This document shows, piece after piece, positions 38,546 to 47,319 of a stretch of 64,000 bases of DNA. The number at the start of each line of letters is the position of its first letter. The first letter of the stretch is position 1. Origin of the DNA: Flavobacterium sp. (lineage in GTDB: Bacteria > Bacteroidota > Bacteroidia > Flavobacteriales > Flavobacteriaceae); assembly GCF_004211145.1 (NCBI RefSeq), contig NZ_SEBS01000011.1:1-64000 (forward strand), given 5' to 3'. The position numbers and the translations under genes were made by a program. Under the pieces are notes generated by a model. It was not told where the DNA came from, did no database searches, and saw only the letters and a list, made by a program, of their open reading frames with translations.

Positions 38546-38623
38546 GTTTAGGGTTTAGAGTTTAGGGTTCATTCGTTTACCGAGGACGTTTGGGGAACTT
38601 TACAACGATAAACTCTAAACTTC
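38546..38623. repeat. TTTAGGG heptad cassette (inverted arms)
   Basis: TTTAGGGTTTAGAGTTTAGGG at 38546-38569 and the inverted AAACTCTAAACTTC at 38608-38623. The left arm precedes the NtrC-like start on the minus strand. Confidence 0.8.
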
Positions 38624-38700
38624 AAAATCGGAATTTACGAAAGTTCACGGGAATTACCGCGTTAACAATTTCCCAAAATGTCATGGAAAACGCGAATTCA

Positions 38701-38845
38701 TAGCCCGGATGGAAGCGGAAAGCCTTTCTTTAAAAAATCCCCGTTTTGCCAAGCCGCGACAGCGACCATCGGAAGCTCGTTGCGGGTTGTTGCAAAACCG
38801 GATTTTTTTAGGAAGCTTGAAGCGGACAGCCGGAATAGCTCCAAA
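38701..38845 (+). repeat. Dispersed intergenic element, copy D
   Basis: TAGCCCGGATGGAAGCGG opens it and GCGGACAGCCGGAATAGCTC closes it. AAAAAATCC-CCGTTTTGC and GCAAAACCGGATTTTTT are inverted inside; the centre GACAGCGACCATCGGAAGC is shared with copy E. It lies between the array at 38608 and the AGTTAAG array at 38858. Confidence 0.8.
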
Positions 38846-38857
38846 TAAAATTTTTAT

Positions 38858-38892
38858 TTTTGAACAGTTGAGATAGTTAAGGAAGTTAAGGT
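38858..38892. repeat. AGTTAAG heptad array
   Basis: TTTTTGAACAGTTGAGATAG plus further units, nearly identical to the array at 33028. TGA, TAG and TAA recur. Confidence 0.75.
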
Positions 38893-38953
38893 TGCTTCGC
38901 ACTTCCGACTGCGATTTTATCCCCAACGAAGCGTTTCCCTGCGATCAATTTCC

Positions 38954-38999
38954 ATTCGCTAATCCGCTAATTTTCTAATTATCTAATCATCTAATTAAT
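38954..38999. repeat. CTAATT octads, stop-side of the ABC permease gene
   Basis: The 22-base segment 38954-38975 is identical to 25147-25168, followed by TAATTATC units that contain the permease stop codon (TAA, 38995-38997 on the minus strand). Confidence 0.9.
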
Positions 39000-40293
39000 A
39001 CCTCACCCACCGAATCATTTCCTTCCAAGTCGGTTTCTTCCCATACATTAAAATTCCGACGCGGTAAATCTTGGCCGAAAACCACACGACGCCAAAGAAT
39101 GTCGCGAACAAAATGACGATCGAGAGCGCGATTTGCCACAACGGAACGCCGAAGGGGATCCGCATGAGCATTACGATCGGTGACGTTAGCGGAATCATCG
39201 AAAATGTCGTGGCAACCGTTCCGTGCGGATCGTTTATTACCGTGAAGAACCCGATGTAAACGCCCAGGATCAACGGCATGATGATAGGGAAAAGGAATTG
39301 CTGGGAATCGGTTTCGTTGTCGACGGCGGCACCGATCGCGGCGTAGAATGAACTGTATAAAAAGTAGCCTCCGATGAAATAGATGACGAATGAGATTATC
39401 GTCGTTGCGATGGGCAATTTCCATAATTCGCTGATGTACAATTGGGTCGTGTTTCCTGCGGTTTGCTGGGCTGCGGCGACTGCATCGGGTGAAACGGCGT
39501 GGCTCGCGACATCGACGCCGAAAAATGCCGACGCGCCGAACAGTAAGCACATTCCGATTATCGCCCAGATCAAAAATTGCAGCACGCCCGCGAGCGATGT
39601 GCCGATGATTTTGCCCATCATGAGCTGGAACGGCTTGACCGACGAGATGATGATCTCGATGATGCGGTTCGTTTTTTCCTCGATCACCGAGCGCATGACC
39701 ATATTGCCGTAAATGATGATGAACATCATGATCAGGTAGCCGAATGCGCCGCCGATCGCGATCTTGATCTCGTTCAATCCCTTGACGCTTTCCTCGCCGG
39801 TTGCTTTGGACAGGCCGATCTGGACTTTCGATTGGGCGTTTTTGATCGCGAGCGTGTCGAGTTTCGCGACTTCGAGGTTGGCTTTCGTGATGCGCGTCGA
39901 GATCACGTCTTCAAGTTCCGACAAAAATCCCATGCCGGGACTGTCGTTTGAAATGTATTGGATGTTTTTCTCGAGCGATTTGTTATCGGACTTTGGAATC
40001 ACGAGCACGCCTTCATAACGTTCCGCGGTCACGCTGTCTTTGAGCGTCTGGATGGGAACCGACGTCTTGTCGAGATAGGAATACTCATCGTTCGACTTGA
40101 ATTCGGGAACAAATAATCCGGTTTCGTCGTGGATCGCGATTTTTTTTACGTCGGCTTTTAACGAGCTTAGGTATCCGACGAAGAATGCGATTCCCGCGAA
40201 TAACAGCGGACTCAAAAACGTCATGACGATGAAGGATTTGTTGCGGACTTTGGCGGTGAATTCGCGTTTGATTATTAAGGTTAGTACGCTCAT
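38995..40293 (-). CDS. ABC-2 type permease (NatB-like)
   Basis: 432 residues with about six helices. N-terminal LIIKREFTAKVRNKSFIVMT precedes helix 1; a large periplasmic domain (about 45-180) lies between it and the second half, where EEKTNRIIEIIISSVKPFQLMMGKIIG is the coupling helix motif of Na+/drug exporters of the NatB/YhaP group. The partner ATPase gene is upstream (40454-41377). Confidence 0.9.
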   Translation of the reverse strand: MSVLTLIIKREFTAKVRNKSFIVMTFLSPLLFAGIAFFVGYLSSLKADVKKIAIHDETGLFVPEFKSNDEYSYLDKTSVPIQTLKDSVTAERYEGVLVIPKSDNKSLEKNIQYISNDSPGMGFLSELEDVISTRITKANLEVAKLDTLAIKNAQSKVQIGLSKATGEESVKGLNEIKIAIGGAFGYLIMMFIIIYGNMVMRSVIEEKTNRIIEIIISSVKPFQLMMGKIIGTSLAGVLQFLIWAIIGMCLLFGASAFFGVDVASHAVSPDAVAAAQQTAGNTTQLYISELWKLPIATTIISFVIYFIGGYFLYSSFYAAIGAAVDNETDSQQFLFPIIMPLILGVYIGFFTVINDPHGTVATTFSMIPLTSPIVMLMRIPFGVPLWQIALSIVILFATFFGVVWFSAKIYRVGILMYGKKPTWKEMIRWVRY

Positions 40294-40297
40294 GATT

Positions 40298-40455
40298 GGA
40301 TGTTGATGCGTTGATTTGTTTATGCGTTTATTTTATTTGTTTAGAGTTTAGGGTTTAGAGTTTTTTCGTTCGGTCTTTGGTACCTCGTATCGTTTCGAAG
40401 CTGATAATTTTCGGCTACCCAAAACCAACCCGAAACTCTAAACACTAAACTTTTT
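40298..40455. repeat. Intergenic cassette: TTTAGAG arms and octads
   Basis: On the minus strand: stop of the ATPase gene (40454-40456), TTTAGTG/TTTAGAG heptads (40432-40455), spacer, the inverse CTCTAAA heptads (40337-40367), AAATCAACGC octads (40298-40330), then the permease ATG at 40293. A complete stop-array-spacer-array-start interval. Confidence 0.9.
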
Positions 40456-41377
40456 ACTTCTCCGTCACAGTCTGAATAAAAATATCGTTCACACTCGGAA
40501 TCTTCTCCACGAAATGCGTCACCTGTCCGCGGTTTACGAGAACCGAAAGCAGTTCGTTGGGTTTGGAGTCGCCGATCTGGATGCTGAGTTTGAGTTCGTC
40601 GTTTAAAGATTTAAAATCGGCTTGGGCAATCATGAACCGTTGTGAAAGGTCGTACATCAGGCCTTCGACATTGTCGGTCAAAATTCCGACTTCGAAATCT
40701 TTGGTTCTATGTGCGCGCTTGACGTCGATGAGTTTGCCTTCGATCAATTTGTTCGATTTGTGGATCAGCGCGATGTCGTCGCACAATTCTTCGACCGATT
40801 CCATGCGATGCGTCGAGAATATGATTGTGGCGCCCTGTTTTTTGAGTTCGAGGATTTCGTCTTTGATCAGGTTCGCGTTCACGGGATCGAAACCGGAAAA
40901 CGGCTCGTCGAAAATGAGCAATTTGGGTTTGTGCAAGACGGTCACGACGAACTGGATCTTTTGCGCCATTCCTTTTGATAGCTCCTGGATTTTCTTGTTC
41001 CACCAACCTTTTATTTCCAATCGGTCGAACCAATATTCGAGTTGTTTTTTGGCTTCGGCGTGCGACAATCCCTTGAGTTGTGCGAGATACAGGCATTGTT
41101 CGCCGACTTTCATCGATTTGTACAAGCCGCGTTCTTCGGGCAGATAACCGATATTCGCGATGTGCTGCGGACCGAGTTTTTCGCCGTCTAAAATGATTTC
41201 GCCGCTGTCGGGCAACGTGATCTGGTTGATGATGCGGATCAGTGAGGTCTTTCCGGCGCCGTTCGGACCTAATAGCCCGTAGATGCTGCCTTTCGGAACC
41301 GATAAAGAAACGGAATTGAGTGCCGTAAAATCGCCGTATTGCTTGACGACATTGCGGGCTTCGAGAATGTTGGACAT
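40454..41377 (-). CDS. ABC transporter ATP-binding protein (NatA-like)
   Basis: 307 residues. Walker A GPNGAGKT at about 37-44, signature LSKGMAQ, and Walker B LLIFDEPFSGFD. The C-terminal 80 residues form the extra domain typical of the exporter class. Works with the permease at 38995; ABC-2 exporters of this class extrude Na+, drugs or peptides. Confidence 0.93.
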   Translation of the reverse strand: MSNILEARNVVKQYGDFTALNSVSLSVPKGSIYGLLGPNGAGKTSLIRIINQITLPDSGEIILDGEKLGPQHIANIGYLPEERGLYKSMKVGEQCLYLAQLKGLSHAEAKKQLEYWFDRLEIKGWWNKKIQELSKGMAQKIQFVVTVLHKPKLLIFDEPFSGFDPVNANLIKDEILELKKQGATIIFSTHRMESVEELCDDIALIHKSNKLIEGKLIDVKRAHRTKDFEVGILTDNVEGLMYDLSQRFMIAQADFKSLNDELKLSIQIGDSKPNELLSVLVNRGQVTHFVEKIPSVNDIFIQTVTEK

Positions 41378-41411
41378 TGGTATTGATTATTGAGGTAAAG
41401 GTAGTAAAAAT

Positions 41412-41537
41412 AGACACGCTGCGCTTTAGACACGCGTTGCTTTGGACGCGGCTGCGCCTTTGGACACACTTCGTTCTTGGATTCGAATCGTTAACCTTGA
41501 CGAAATCGGTCGAAAGGCGCAGCCGCGTCCAAAGCGT
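41412..41537. repeat. Inverted octad cassette between dnaJ and natA
   Basis: TTTGGACACGC-like units with a perfect 23-base inverted repeat, 41439-41461 against 41513-41535. On the minus strand the right arm follows dnaJ and its terminator, the left arm precedes the ABC ATPase ATG (41377). Confidence 0.9.
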
Positions 41538-41554
41538 AGCGCATCCAACAATTC

Positions 41555-41589
41555 AAAAAAAAACCCACCCTTATTTGCACAAGGATGGG
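41555..41589 (-). terminator. Terminator of grpE-dnaJ
   Basis: Minus-strand CCCATCCTT - GTGCAAAT - AAGGGTGGG followed by nine T. Confidence 0.9.
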
Positions 41590-41658
41590 AAAAATTGCTA
41601 TGAAAAAGAAATTACTAGTTACCTAGTAACAATTCCAAAAGTAAAAATGTTTTTTCAA

Positions 41659-42783
41659 TTACGAAAACATATCCTTGACTTTTTCAAAAAAAGATTTCTC
41701 GCTCTTTTCAGGAGCCGGAGTGAAATTGCTTTCGGTGAGTGATTTCTCGAAAAATTGCTTCTGTTCTTTGTTGAGTTCGCGTGGCGTCCAAACGTTCACG
41801 TGAACGAGCAGATCGCCGCTTCCGTAGCTGTTCAGGCTTGGAATTCCCTTGCCTTTCAAGCGTAGGATTTTTCCCGATTGGATGCCTTCCTCGAGTTTGA
41901 TCCGGACTTTTCCGTTCACGGCGTCGATGTCTTTGGAAACGCCCAAAACGGCTTCAGGGAAACTGATATACAGATCGTAATGCAGGTTTTCGCCTTCGCG
42001 CTTCAGGAATTCATGCTCGAGTTCTTCGATCGCGACAATCAAATCGCCCGGAATTCCATTGCCCGGAGCGTCGTTCCCTTTATTGGAAACCTTTAGTTGC
42101 ATGCCGTCGGAAACACCTGCAGGAATCTTGATCGATACCGTTTCGTCTTCCATGATCATGCCGTGCGCATCGGCATCTTTGGGTTTGTTGTCGATGATTT
42201 GTCCGACGCCTTGGCATTGCGGACACGTCGACGCCGATTGCATGCGACCCAAAATCGTATTCGTCACGCGCATCACCTGGCCTTGGCCGTTGCACGTCGG
42301 ACATGTTTTATACGTAACGCCTTTCGCCTGGATCTTGCGTTTTACTTTTATTTTTTTCTCGACGCCGTTCGCGATTTCCTCAAGCGTGAGTTTTACTTTG
42401 ATGCGAAGATTGCTGCCTTTCACGCGACGTTGGCCTGCGCCTCCGCCGAATCCTCCAAAACCGCCGCCTCCGCCGAATGCCGACCCGAAAATATCCCCGA
42501 ACTGGCTGAAGATGTCGTCCATGTTCATGTGTCCGCCCTGGAAACCGCCTCCGCCCTGTCCGTTGAACGCGTTGTGTCCGAACTGGTCGTACTGCTGGCG
42601 TTTCTGCGGATCGCTCAGGACTTCGTAGGCTTCGGCCGCGAGCTTGAAATTCTCTTCGGCAGCCTTGTCGCCCGGATTTTTGTCAGGGTGAAATTCTATG
42701 GCTTTCTTGCGGTAGGCTTTCTTGATTTCGGCAGCATCGGCCCCTTTTGAAATGCCGAGTACTTCGTAATAATCTTTTTTCAT
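41659..42783 (-). CDS. dnaJ: Chaperone DnaJ
   Basis: 374 residues. J domain (1-65) with HPD motif, Gly/Phe-rich region (about 70-115), a cysteine-rich domain with only two CxxCxGxG motifs (CPTCNGQG and CPQCQGVG), and the C-terminal substrate-binding domains. Two instead of four motifs is common in Bacteroidetes, giving a single zinc site at most. DnaJ delivers substrates to DnaK and stimulates its ATPase. The gene is 39 bases downstream of grpE. Confidence 0.97.
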   Translation of the reverse strand: MKKDYYEVLGISKGADAAEIKKAYRKKAIEFHPDKNPGDKAAEENFKLAAEAYEVLSDPQKRQQYDQFGHNAFNGQGGGGFQGGHMNMDDIFSQFGDIFGSAFGGGGGFGGFGGGAGQRRVKGSNLRIKVKLTLEEIANGVEKKIKVKRKIQAKGVTYKTCPTCNGQGQVMRVTNTILGRMQSASTCPQCQGVGQIIDNKPKDADAHGMIMEDETVSIKIPAGVSDGMQLKVSNKGNDAPGNGIPGDLIVAIEELEHEFLKREGENLHYDLYISFPEAVLGVSKDIDAVNGKVRIKLEEGIQSGKILRLKGKGIPSLNSYGSGDLLVHVNVWTPRELNKEQKQFFEKSLTESNFTPAPEKSEKSFFEKVKDMFS

Positions 42784-42821
42784 CTTGCTCAGAATGAATT
42801 ACAGTTTGGTTATGGCGCGGC

Positions 42822-43370
42822 TTACTGGCCTGTCACTACTTTGGGGAAACGGATGATCTTGTCGCCCAATTTATATCCTTTTTCAATCACGTCGACGATC
42901 TTGCCTTTCATGTCGGGCATTGGAATTTGCGTGATGGCTTCGGCGAAATCGGCATTGAAAACGTCGCCGCTATTAACTTCGACCTGCTCCAATCCTTTGG
43001 CAGTCAATGTATTTTTGAATTTGTCGTGAATCAGCGAAACGCCTTTCAACAGGGTTTCGTCACCTACTTTCGTGATTTCAATAATCGCGCGGTCAAAATC
43101 GTCAAGAACCGGCAAAAGCGCCAAAAGCACTTCCTGGTTCGCGGTCTTGAACAAATCGATGCGTTCTTTGGCATTGCGTTTCTTGAAATTCTCGAATTCG
43201 GCGAACAGGCGCAAAAATTTGTCCTTCTCTTTGGCCAAATCGTCACGAAGTTGTTCTTCGACTGACTTTTCGTCAACAATCAATTGCTCTCCGTTGGCAT
43301 TCGCCTCAAGTGTCGCCTCGTCTATTTCGTTTACGTTTTCGTTGATATCGTTGGTATCTTCAGTAATCAT
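42822..43370 (-). CDS. grpE: Nucleotide exchange factor GrpE
   Basis: 182 residues. A long acidic disordered N-terminus and coiled coil (EQLRDDLAKEKDKFLRLFAE, with FENFKKRNAKER) is followed by the GrpE core (LLALLPVLDDFDRAI) and the C-terminal beta-wing region (VIEKGYKLGDKIIRFPKVVV). GrpE releases ADP from DnaK. First gene of the grpE-dnaJ operon. Confidence 0.96.
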   Translation of the reverse strand: MITEDTNDINENVNEIDEATLEANANGEQLIVDEKSVEEQLRDDLAKEKDKFLRLFAEFENFKKRNAKERIDLFKTANQEVLLALLPVLDDFDRAIIEITKVGDETLLKGVSLIHDKFKNTLTAKGLEQVEVNSGDVFNADFAEAITQIPMPDMKGKIVDVIEKGYKLGDKIIRFPKVVTGQ

Positions 43371-43466
43371 GGCTGAAAGTGTTGTGAATGTTTATTGATA
43401 TTTTTTATTCGCGGTTGCGAGGCGGCAAAAGTAGTTCCAATTTGGGTAAAATGTCAAATTGTCATT

Positions 43467-43586
43467 GGAAAATTAGTAAATTTGAGAATTAGCGGATTGC
43501 GAATGATCCGACGGACGGCGAGACATTGTATCGAACAACCTACTTGAATCCATAACCAATCGAAATTCGCTAATTCACTAATCCAC
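43467..43586. repeat. Inverted CTAAT/ATTAG cassette upstream of grpE
   Basis: AATTAGTAAATTTGAGAATT-type units at 43467-43505 and the inverted TTCGCTAATTCACTAATCC at 43562-43586. In the minus-strand sense the first arm precedes grpE and the second follows the upstream epimerase gene. Related to the 22-mer at 24833/25147/38954. Confidence 0.8.
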
Positions 43587-43703
43587 AAAAATTTTAATAT
43601 TTTTTTGGCACTATTTCGATTTCGTTTCTCTATGTTTGTTTCAAAGAAAAATACAAGGTTATGCCTTCGGGCAACAAGACATTATTAATTCACTCGTTAA
43701 TAG

Positions 43704-43734
43704 AAAAAGCTCCGACAATCTCGGAGCTTTTTTT
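43704..43734. terminator. Terminator of the epimerase gene
   Basis: AAAAAGCTCCGA - CAATC - TCGGAGCTTTTT, a 12-bp stem. T runs on both strands make it bidirectional; the minus strand serves the epimerase gene. Confidence 0.9.
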
Positions 43735-44638
43735 ATTTGAGTAGGTTTTCAAGTGCGGGTTCGAGAGTCTCGTATTGGAATTTGAAACCCTTTTCAAGCG
43801 GCCGTTCGGATTTGACCTTTTGGCTCGCGAACAGCAACATCGACATTTCGCCGAGGATCAGCTTCATCACGAACTCGGGAATTTTCGGCATGAAGTACGG
43901 CTTTCCAAGCTTTTTCGCGATGGCGCGCGTCATTTGATCATTGGTCACAGGGTTCGGCGCCGTCGCATTGAACGCACCTTCCCATTGCTGTTCCAAAGCT
44001 GTCGTATACATATTCACCAAATCGTGGATGTGGATCCAGGATTGCCATTGTTTTCCGCTTCCGAATGCGGCTCCGAATCCCATTTTCACGGGCTTTTCGA
44101 TCTGCGGTAACATTCCGCCTTCTTTGGCGAGCACCAATCCCGTGCGGATTTTGCAGACTTTTATGCCGAGTTGGGAAAAACGGTCGGCGGCGTGTTCCCA
44201 CTTGAGCACGACGTTTCCGAGGAATGAATCGTCGACATTCTTATTATCTTCCGTGTAATATTCGGTCAAACTGTCTTTATATAGTCCGATCGCCGAACCT
44301 GAGATGAATTGTTTCACCTGATTCGGATTGTCCTTTATCAATTTGTAAAGCAGATTCGCCGACAGCACGCGACTTTCGATTATTTCCTGTTTGTATTTGC
44401 GCGTCCAGCGTTTTGAAATACTGGCGCCCGCCAGATGGATTATGGCATCTACGCCGACGATTGCATTTTCGTCCACGAAGTCTTTCTCGGGATTCCAGAA
44501 AAACCCCTGGTAACTGGGTTCGCTTTTAATGGAGGATTTTGTGGTCGTCAGATAATTCACCTCAATCTTGTGCGCCGCAAGTTTGGCCACAAGTTGTGTT
44601 CCGATGAGTCCAGTTGCGCCGGTAATGAGCACTTTCAT
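43733..44638 (-). CDS. TIGR01777 family NAD-dependent epimerase/dehydratase (YfcH-like)
   Basis: 301 residues. N-terminal Rossmann MKVLITGATGLIGTQLV, the SGSAIGLYKD region of extended SDRs, and the C-terminal DUF1731-like part with PEFVMKLILGEMSMLLFASQKV are those of the YfcH/SulA-like TIGR01777 group. Substrate unknown; some members affect cell division and envelope processes. Confidence 0.92.
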   Translation of the reverse strand: MKVLITGATGLIGTQLVAKLAAHKIEVNYLTTTKSSIKSEPSYQGFFWNPEKDFVDENAIVGVDAIIHLAGASISKRWTRKYKQEIIESRVLSANLLYKLIKDNPNQVKQFISGSAIGLYKDSLTEYYTEDNKNVDDSFLGNVVLKWEHAADRFSQLGIKVCKIRTGLVLAKEGGMLPQIEKPVKMGFGAAFGSGKQWQSWIHIHDLVNMYTTALEQQWEGAFNATAPNPVTNDQMTRAIAKKLGKPYFMPKIPEFVMKLILGEMSMLLFASQKVKSERPLEKGFKFQYETLEPALENLLK

Positions 44639-44718
44639 GTTGCGTGTTTTACGTAAAGATACGCCCCGATGCGGCCGTTGGATTGAAAAGAAACGTTAAT
44701 TGTAAAGGGTTTAACGCG

Positions 44719-45171
44719 CTATTTCGCCTTGAGCGTCCATTCGAAATCCATGACCGAAACCTGCTCGCCTTTTTCATTGACCGCGACCGATTGCATCCAA
44801 CACGTCACGCCTTGCCTTGTTTCGACGGCTTGTTGGATCGCCTGACGGATTTTCTCGCCATCGTTGCACGTGAACGTGATTCGTCCCGTTGCTTTTTTGG
44901 TGAACACGGCCTTATTGGTCGCGACAAGCATCGAGATATTTTGGCCGTTTTCCTTTATTTCATTGATGACGAGCGCGCCCGTGGAAAGTTCGGCAGCCAT
45001 TGCTTGAACGGCGAAATACATGGAGTTGAATGGATTTTGATTGATCCATCGATGTTTCGCCGACGTCACGCATTTACCGGAATCGATATGCTTTACGCGC
45101 ACGCCGCAAAGAAACGCCGACGGCAATTTGAAGAAAAGGAATTTATTCAACTGGCTTTTTGAAACGCCCAT
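44719..45171 (-). CDS. DUF4442 hot-dog fold protein
   Basis: 150 residues with a hot-dog-fold pattern: INQNPFNSMYFAVQAMAAE helix preceding the substrate strand, as in DUF4442 acyl-CoA thioesterase-like proteins. Probable thioesterase acting on a CoA thioester; catalytic residues are not certain. Alone upstream of the epimerase gene on the same strand, 80 bases away. Confidence 0.8.
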   Translation of the reverse strand: MGVSKSQLNKFLFFKLPSAFLCGVRVKHIDSGKCVTSAKHRWINQNPFNSMYFAVQAMAAELSTGALVINEIKENGQNISMLVATNKAVFTKKATGRITFTCNDGEKIRQAIQQAVETRQGVTCWMQSVAVNEKGEQVSVMDFEWTLKAK

Positions 45172-45263
45172 GATCGCGGTGATTTCGGGCTAAGGTAATG
45201 ATTTTTATAAGAGTTTGGGACAGCGTAAAGTTTAACCGTCGGGCTTACGTAGTGATTTTTTTG

Positions 45264-45333
45264 CCGTGGATTCGCTGATTTTCATATGAGTATAAATAAA
45301 GAAACAATCCGTAAATAAATCCATGAATCCGCG
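45264..45333. repeat. CACGGATT cassette, inverted arms
   Basis: GCCGTGGATTCGCTGATTTTC (45264-45284, described as two CGTGGATT units) and inverted AATCCGTAAATAAATCC through AATCCGCG (45306-45333), spacer about 20 bases. Related to 22993-23023. Confidence 0.7.
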
Positions 45334-45461
45334 ATACTATAGATTAGCACGCTAATAATCAACAAATTACACGACTTGCTAAAAAATCCAACTAAAAACC
45401 AAAATGTTAACTTTTTGTTAATTATTAGTACTATGCAAAACAAGATACTGTCTTTCGTATA

Positions 45462-45469
45462 TATATTTG
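45462..45469 (+). promoter_or_regulatory. Promoter -7 element of the DUF4870 gene
   Basis: TATATTTG, exact TAnnTTTG, 20 bases before the ATG at 45489. A TTAAC-TTTTT-GTTAA palindrome lies at about 45407-45421 and may be an operator. Confidence 0.6.
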
Positions 45470-45488
45470 CATAAGAAATTACTATCTC

Positions 45489-46031
45489 ATGGAAACAACC
45501 TCTACGAAAAGCAAAGCAATGTTGGCGCACTTGAGCACGCTGACCCAATGGTTCTTCCCTTTTGGGAACTTTATTTTCCCGTTGGTAATTTGGAGTACGA
45601 CGCGAAAAGATTCGTCGTTCACCGACCACCACGGACGCCAGGCCATCAATTTCCAACTCAGCATCTTTTTGTACACGTTGGTTTTGTGCCTGATCGCCAT
45701 CCCGATTTTGGTTTTCACGATCTTCAAACACGTTCCGTTCCGTGAAATGGCCGACGGTCATGTTTACAACCCCGATCTCACACCTGAAAACGTAACCGGA
45801 ATCGTAATTCTCGCCATCATCGCCGTCATTTTGTTCTGCTTTTTGAAGGTCGCCGAGTTTTTCCTGGTCATCAACGCGTCGGTAAAAGCGATCGACGGCA
45901 TCGCGTATGAGTATCCGCTTTGCATTCCGTTCATCGGAAAACCTAAAGAATTAAAAACCGAATCAGTTAAAGAAGATATAAATCAATCACCGGAGTTTCA
46001 ATCATCAATCAATTCAATTAATAATGAATAA
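45489..46031 (+). CDS. DUF4870 membrane protein
   Basis: 180 residues with two or three helices. The N-terminal LAHLSTLTQWFFPFGNFIFPLVIW and DHHGRQAINFQLS match DUF4870 (Tic20-like fold). C-terminal residues QSSINSINNE are encoded by the beginning of the octad array, which also supplies the stop codon. It is the first gene of the DUF2807/PadR/PspC region and has its own promoter. Confidence 0.87.
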   Translation: METTSTKSKAMLAHLSTLTQWFFPFGNFIFPLVIWSTTRKDSSFTDHHGRQAINFQLSIFLYTLVLCLIAIPILVFTIFKHVPFREMADGHVYNPDLTPENVTGIVILAIIAVILFCFLKVAEFFLVINASVKAIDGIAYEYPLCIPFIGKPKELKTESVKEDINQSPEFQSSINSINNE

Positions 46032-46139
46032 TGAATAATTAATAATTGACGTCGGTATCCTAATCAAGATCTGTATGTCCAGTTGTTTATCAGCAGCACC
46101 TAATTATTCATTATTCATTGTTCATTGTTCCTTATTAAT
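46017..46139. repeat. AATAATG cassette, inverted arms
   Basis: AATTAATAATGAATAATG units at 46017-46050 overlap the DUF4870 stop; the inverted TTATTCATTATTCATTG units lie at 46100-46139, 16 bases before the ATG at 46156. Spacer about 50 bases. Confidence 0.95.
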
Positions 46140-46155
46140 CAAAAAATCATCAATC

Positions 46156-46905
46156 ATGTTCAAAATCATCATCTCGCTAACCATGTCCCTAGTCGGGGCA
46201 TTAGCACAAGCTCAGGTTCAGGAAACCAGACAAATGGAAAACTTCAGTAAAATAGTTGTCAGCGACGGCGTCGAGGTCGTAATCACCCTCGAGTCCCAGC
46301 CAAGCCTTACAGCTGAAGCCGCCGACGCGCTTTCCCTGAACGATTTGATCACCGAAGTAAAACGCAACACGCTGTTCATCCACACGAAAGACGTTTTGGA
46401 TTCGCCCGCAAAAATCAGGTTGTCGGTTTCCGACTTATCGTCGATCGAAGTTCTCGACGGTTCCAAGGTAAGCGTCACGAACGCCATCGTTTCCAACGAA
46501 TTGAAAGTGAAATTATCGGCACGTTCGATTTTTACGGGATCGGTCAACGCCGACAACATGCAACTCACGCTCAAATCAGGTTCGCATTTCAACGGCAACA
46601 TCGTGTCCAAGAAATTGAAAGTGGACTTGAACGGCTCGTCGGTGGCGAGATTATCGGGCTTCGTCAACCAATCGAGTTTCTCGGCGAGCAACGGTTCGAT
46701 CTGCGACGCCAAACGTCTGTACACCGATCGCAGCGACATTACGGCCACGACGAATTCGAACGTAATGGCGAACGCCGACGACGACGTCACCATCGACATT
46801 ACTGAAGGATCACAAGCCAGCTGGGCCGGTTATCCTGAAACGGTGACAATGCCCGAGGACGCGAAAATCGTTTCGAAAACAACATCGGCGATAACGGGAT
46901 TCTAA
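46156..46905 (+). CDS. DUF2807 (head-GIN) secreted protein 1
   Basis: 249 residues. Signal peptide MFKIIISLTMSLVGALAQAQ. The mature part is a right-handed beta-helix-like DUF2807 domain: strands VSDGVEVVITL, IEVLDGSKVSVTNAI, LTLKSGSHFNG repeated with Ser/Gly turns. Such proteins are surface or periplasmic, previously labelled auto-transporter adhesin-like. Precedes padR and is probably its target. ATG at 46156 gives the signal peptide; a start at 46075 is inside the array. Confidence 0.88.
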   Translation: MFKIIISLTMSLVGALAQAQVQETRQMENFSKIVVSDGVEVVITLESQPSLTAEAADALSLNDLITEVKRNTLFIHTKDVLDSPAKIRLSVSDLSSIEVLDGSKVSVTNAIVSNELKVKLSARSIFTGSVNADNMQLTLKSGSHFNGNIVSKKLKVDLNGSSVARLSGFVNQSSFSASNGSICDAKRLYTDRSDITATTNSNVMANADDDVTIDITEGSQASWAGYPETVTMPEDAKIVSKTTSAITGF

Positions 46906-46919
46906 TCAAAAAAGATACA

Positions 46920-46957
46920 CGCCGGGACCGAAATGAAAATGATGCGAAAACCCGGCG
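46920..46957. promoter_or_regulatory. Inverted repeat in front of padR
   Basis: CGCCGGG (46920-46926) and CCCGGCG (46951-46957) with a loop of 24 bases, 23 bases before the padR ATG. It may be a PadR operator or an attenuating hairpin; there is no T run behind it. Confidence 0.5.
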
Positions 46958-46980
46958 CTAATTATTAATAACAATCGACT

Positions 46981-47319
46981 ATGAATATTGAAAACACTAA
47001 AGCCCAGATGCGTAAAGGTGTACTCGAGTTCTGTATTTTGAGCGTCCTTAAAGAGAAAGACGCTTACACATCGGAGATTTTGGATACGCTAAAAAACGCT
47101 AAATTGCTTGTGGTTGAAGGCACGGTTTATCCGCTTCTCACAAGGCTTAAAAACGACGGACTTCTCAACTATCGCTGGGAAGAATCGACTTCGGGCCCGC
47201 CGCGCAAATACTACGGACTCACCGAGATCGGCAAGACTTTCCTAAATGAATTGAACAGCACCTGGACCGAGTTATCCGATGCCGTAAACATAATCACCAA
47301 CCAAAAATCGCAATCATGA
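46981..47319 (+). CDS. PadR family transcriptional regulator
   Basis: 112 residues. Winged helix of PadR: RKGVLEFCILSVLKEKDAYTSEIL, VVEGTVYPLLTRLKNDGLL (recognition helix) and wing WEESTSGPPRKYYGLTEIG. The C-terminal dimer helix is short (PadR-s2 type). Its stop overlaps the start of the pspC-like gene (ATGA), a common PadR-PspC couple in Bacteroidetes. Confidence 0.92.
   Translation: MNIENTKAQMRKGVLEFCILSVLKEKDAYTSEILDTLKNAKLLVVEGTVYPLLTRLKNDGLLNYRWEESTSGPPRKYYGLTEIGKTFLNELNSTWTELSDAVNIITNQKSQS

Noticed and set aside
38546..38623. Telomere or linear chromosome end
   Set aside because: Only three TTTAGGG heptads within ordinary chromosomal genes; no terminal context.
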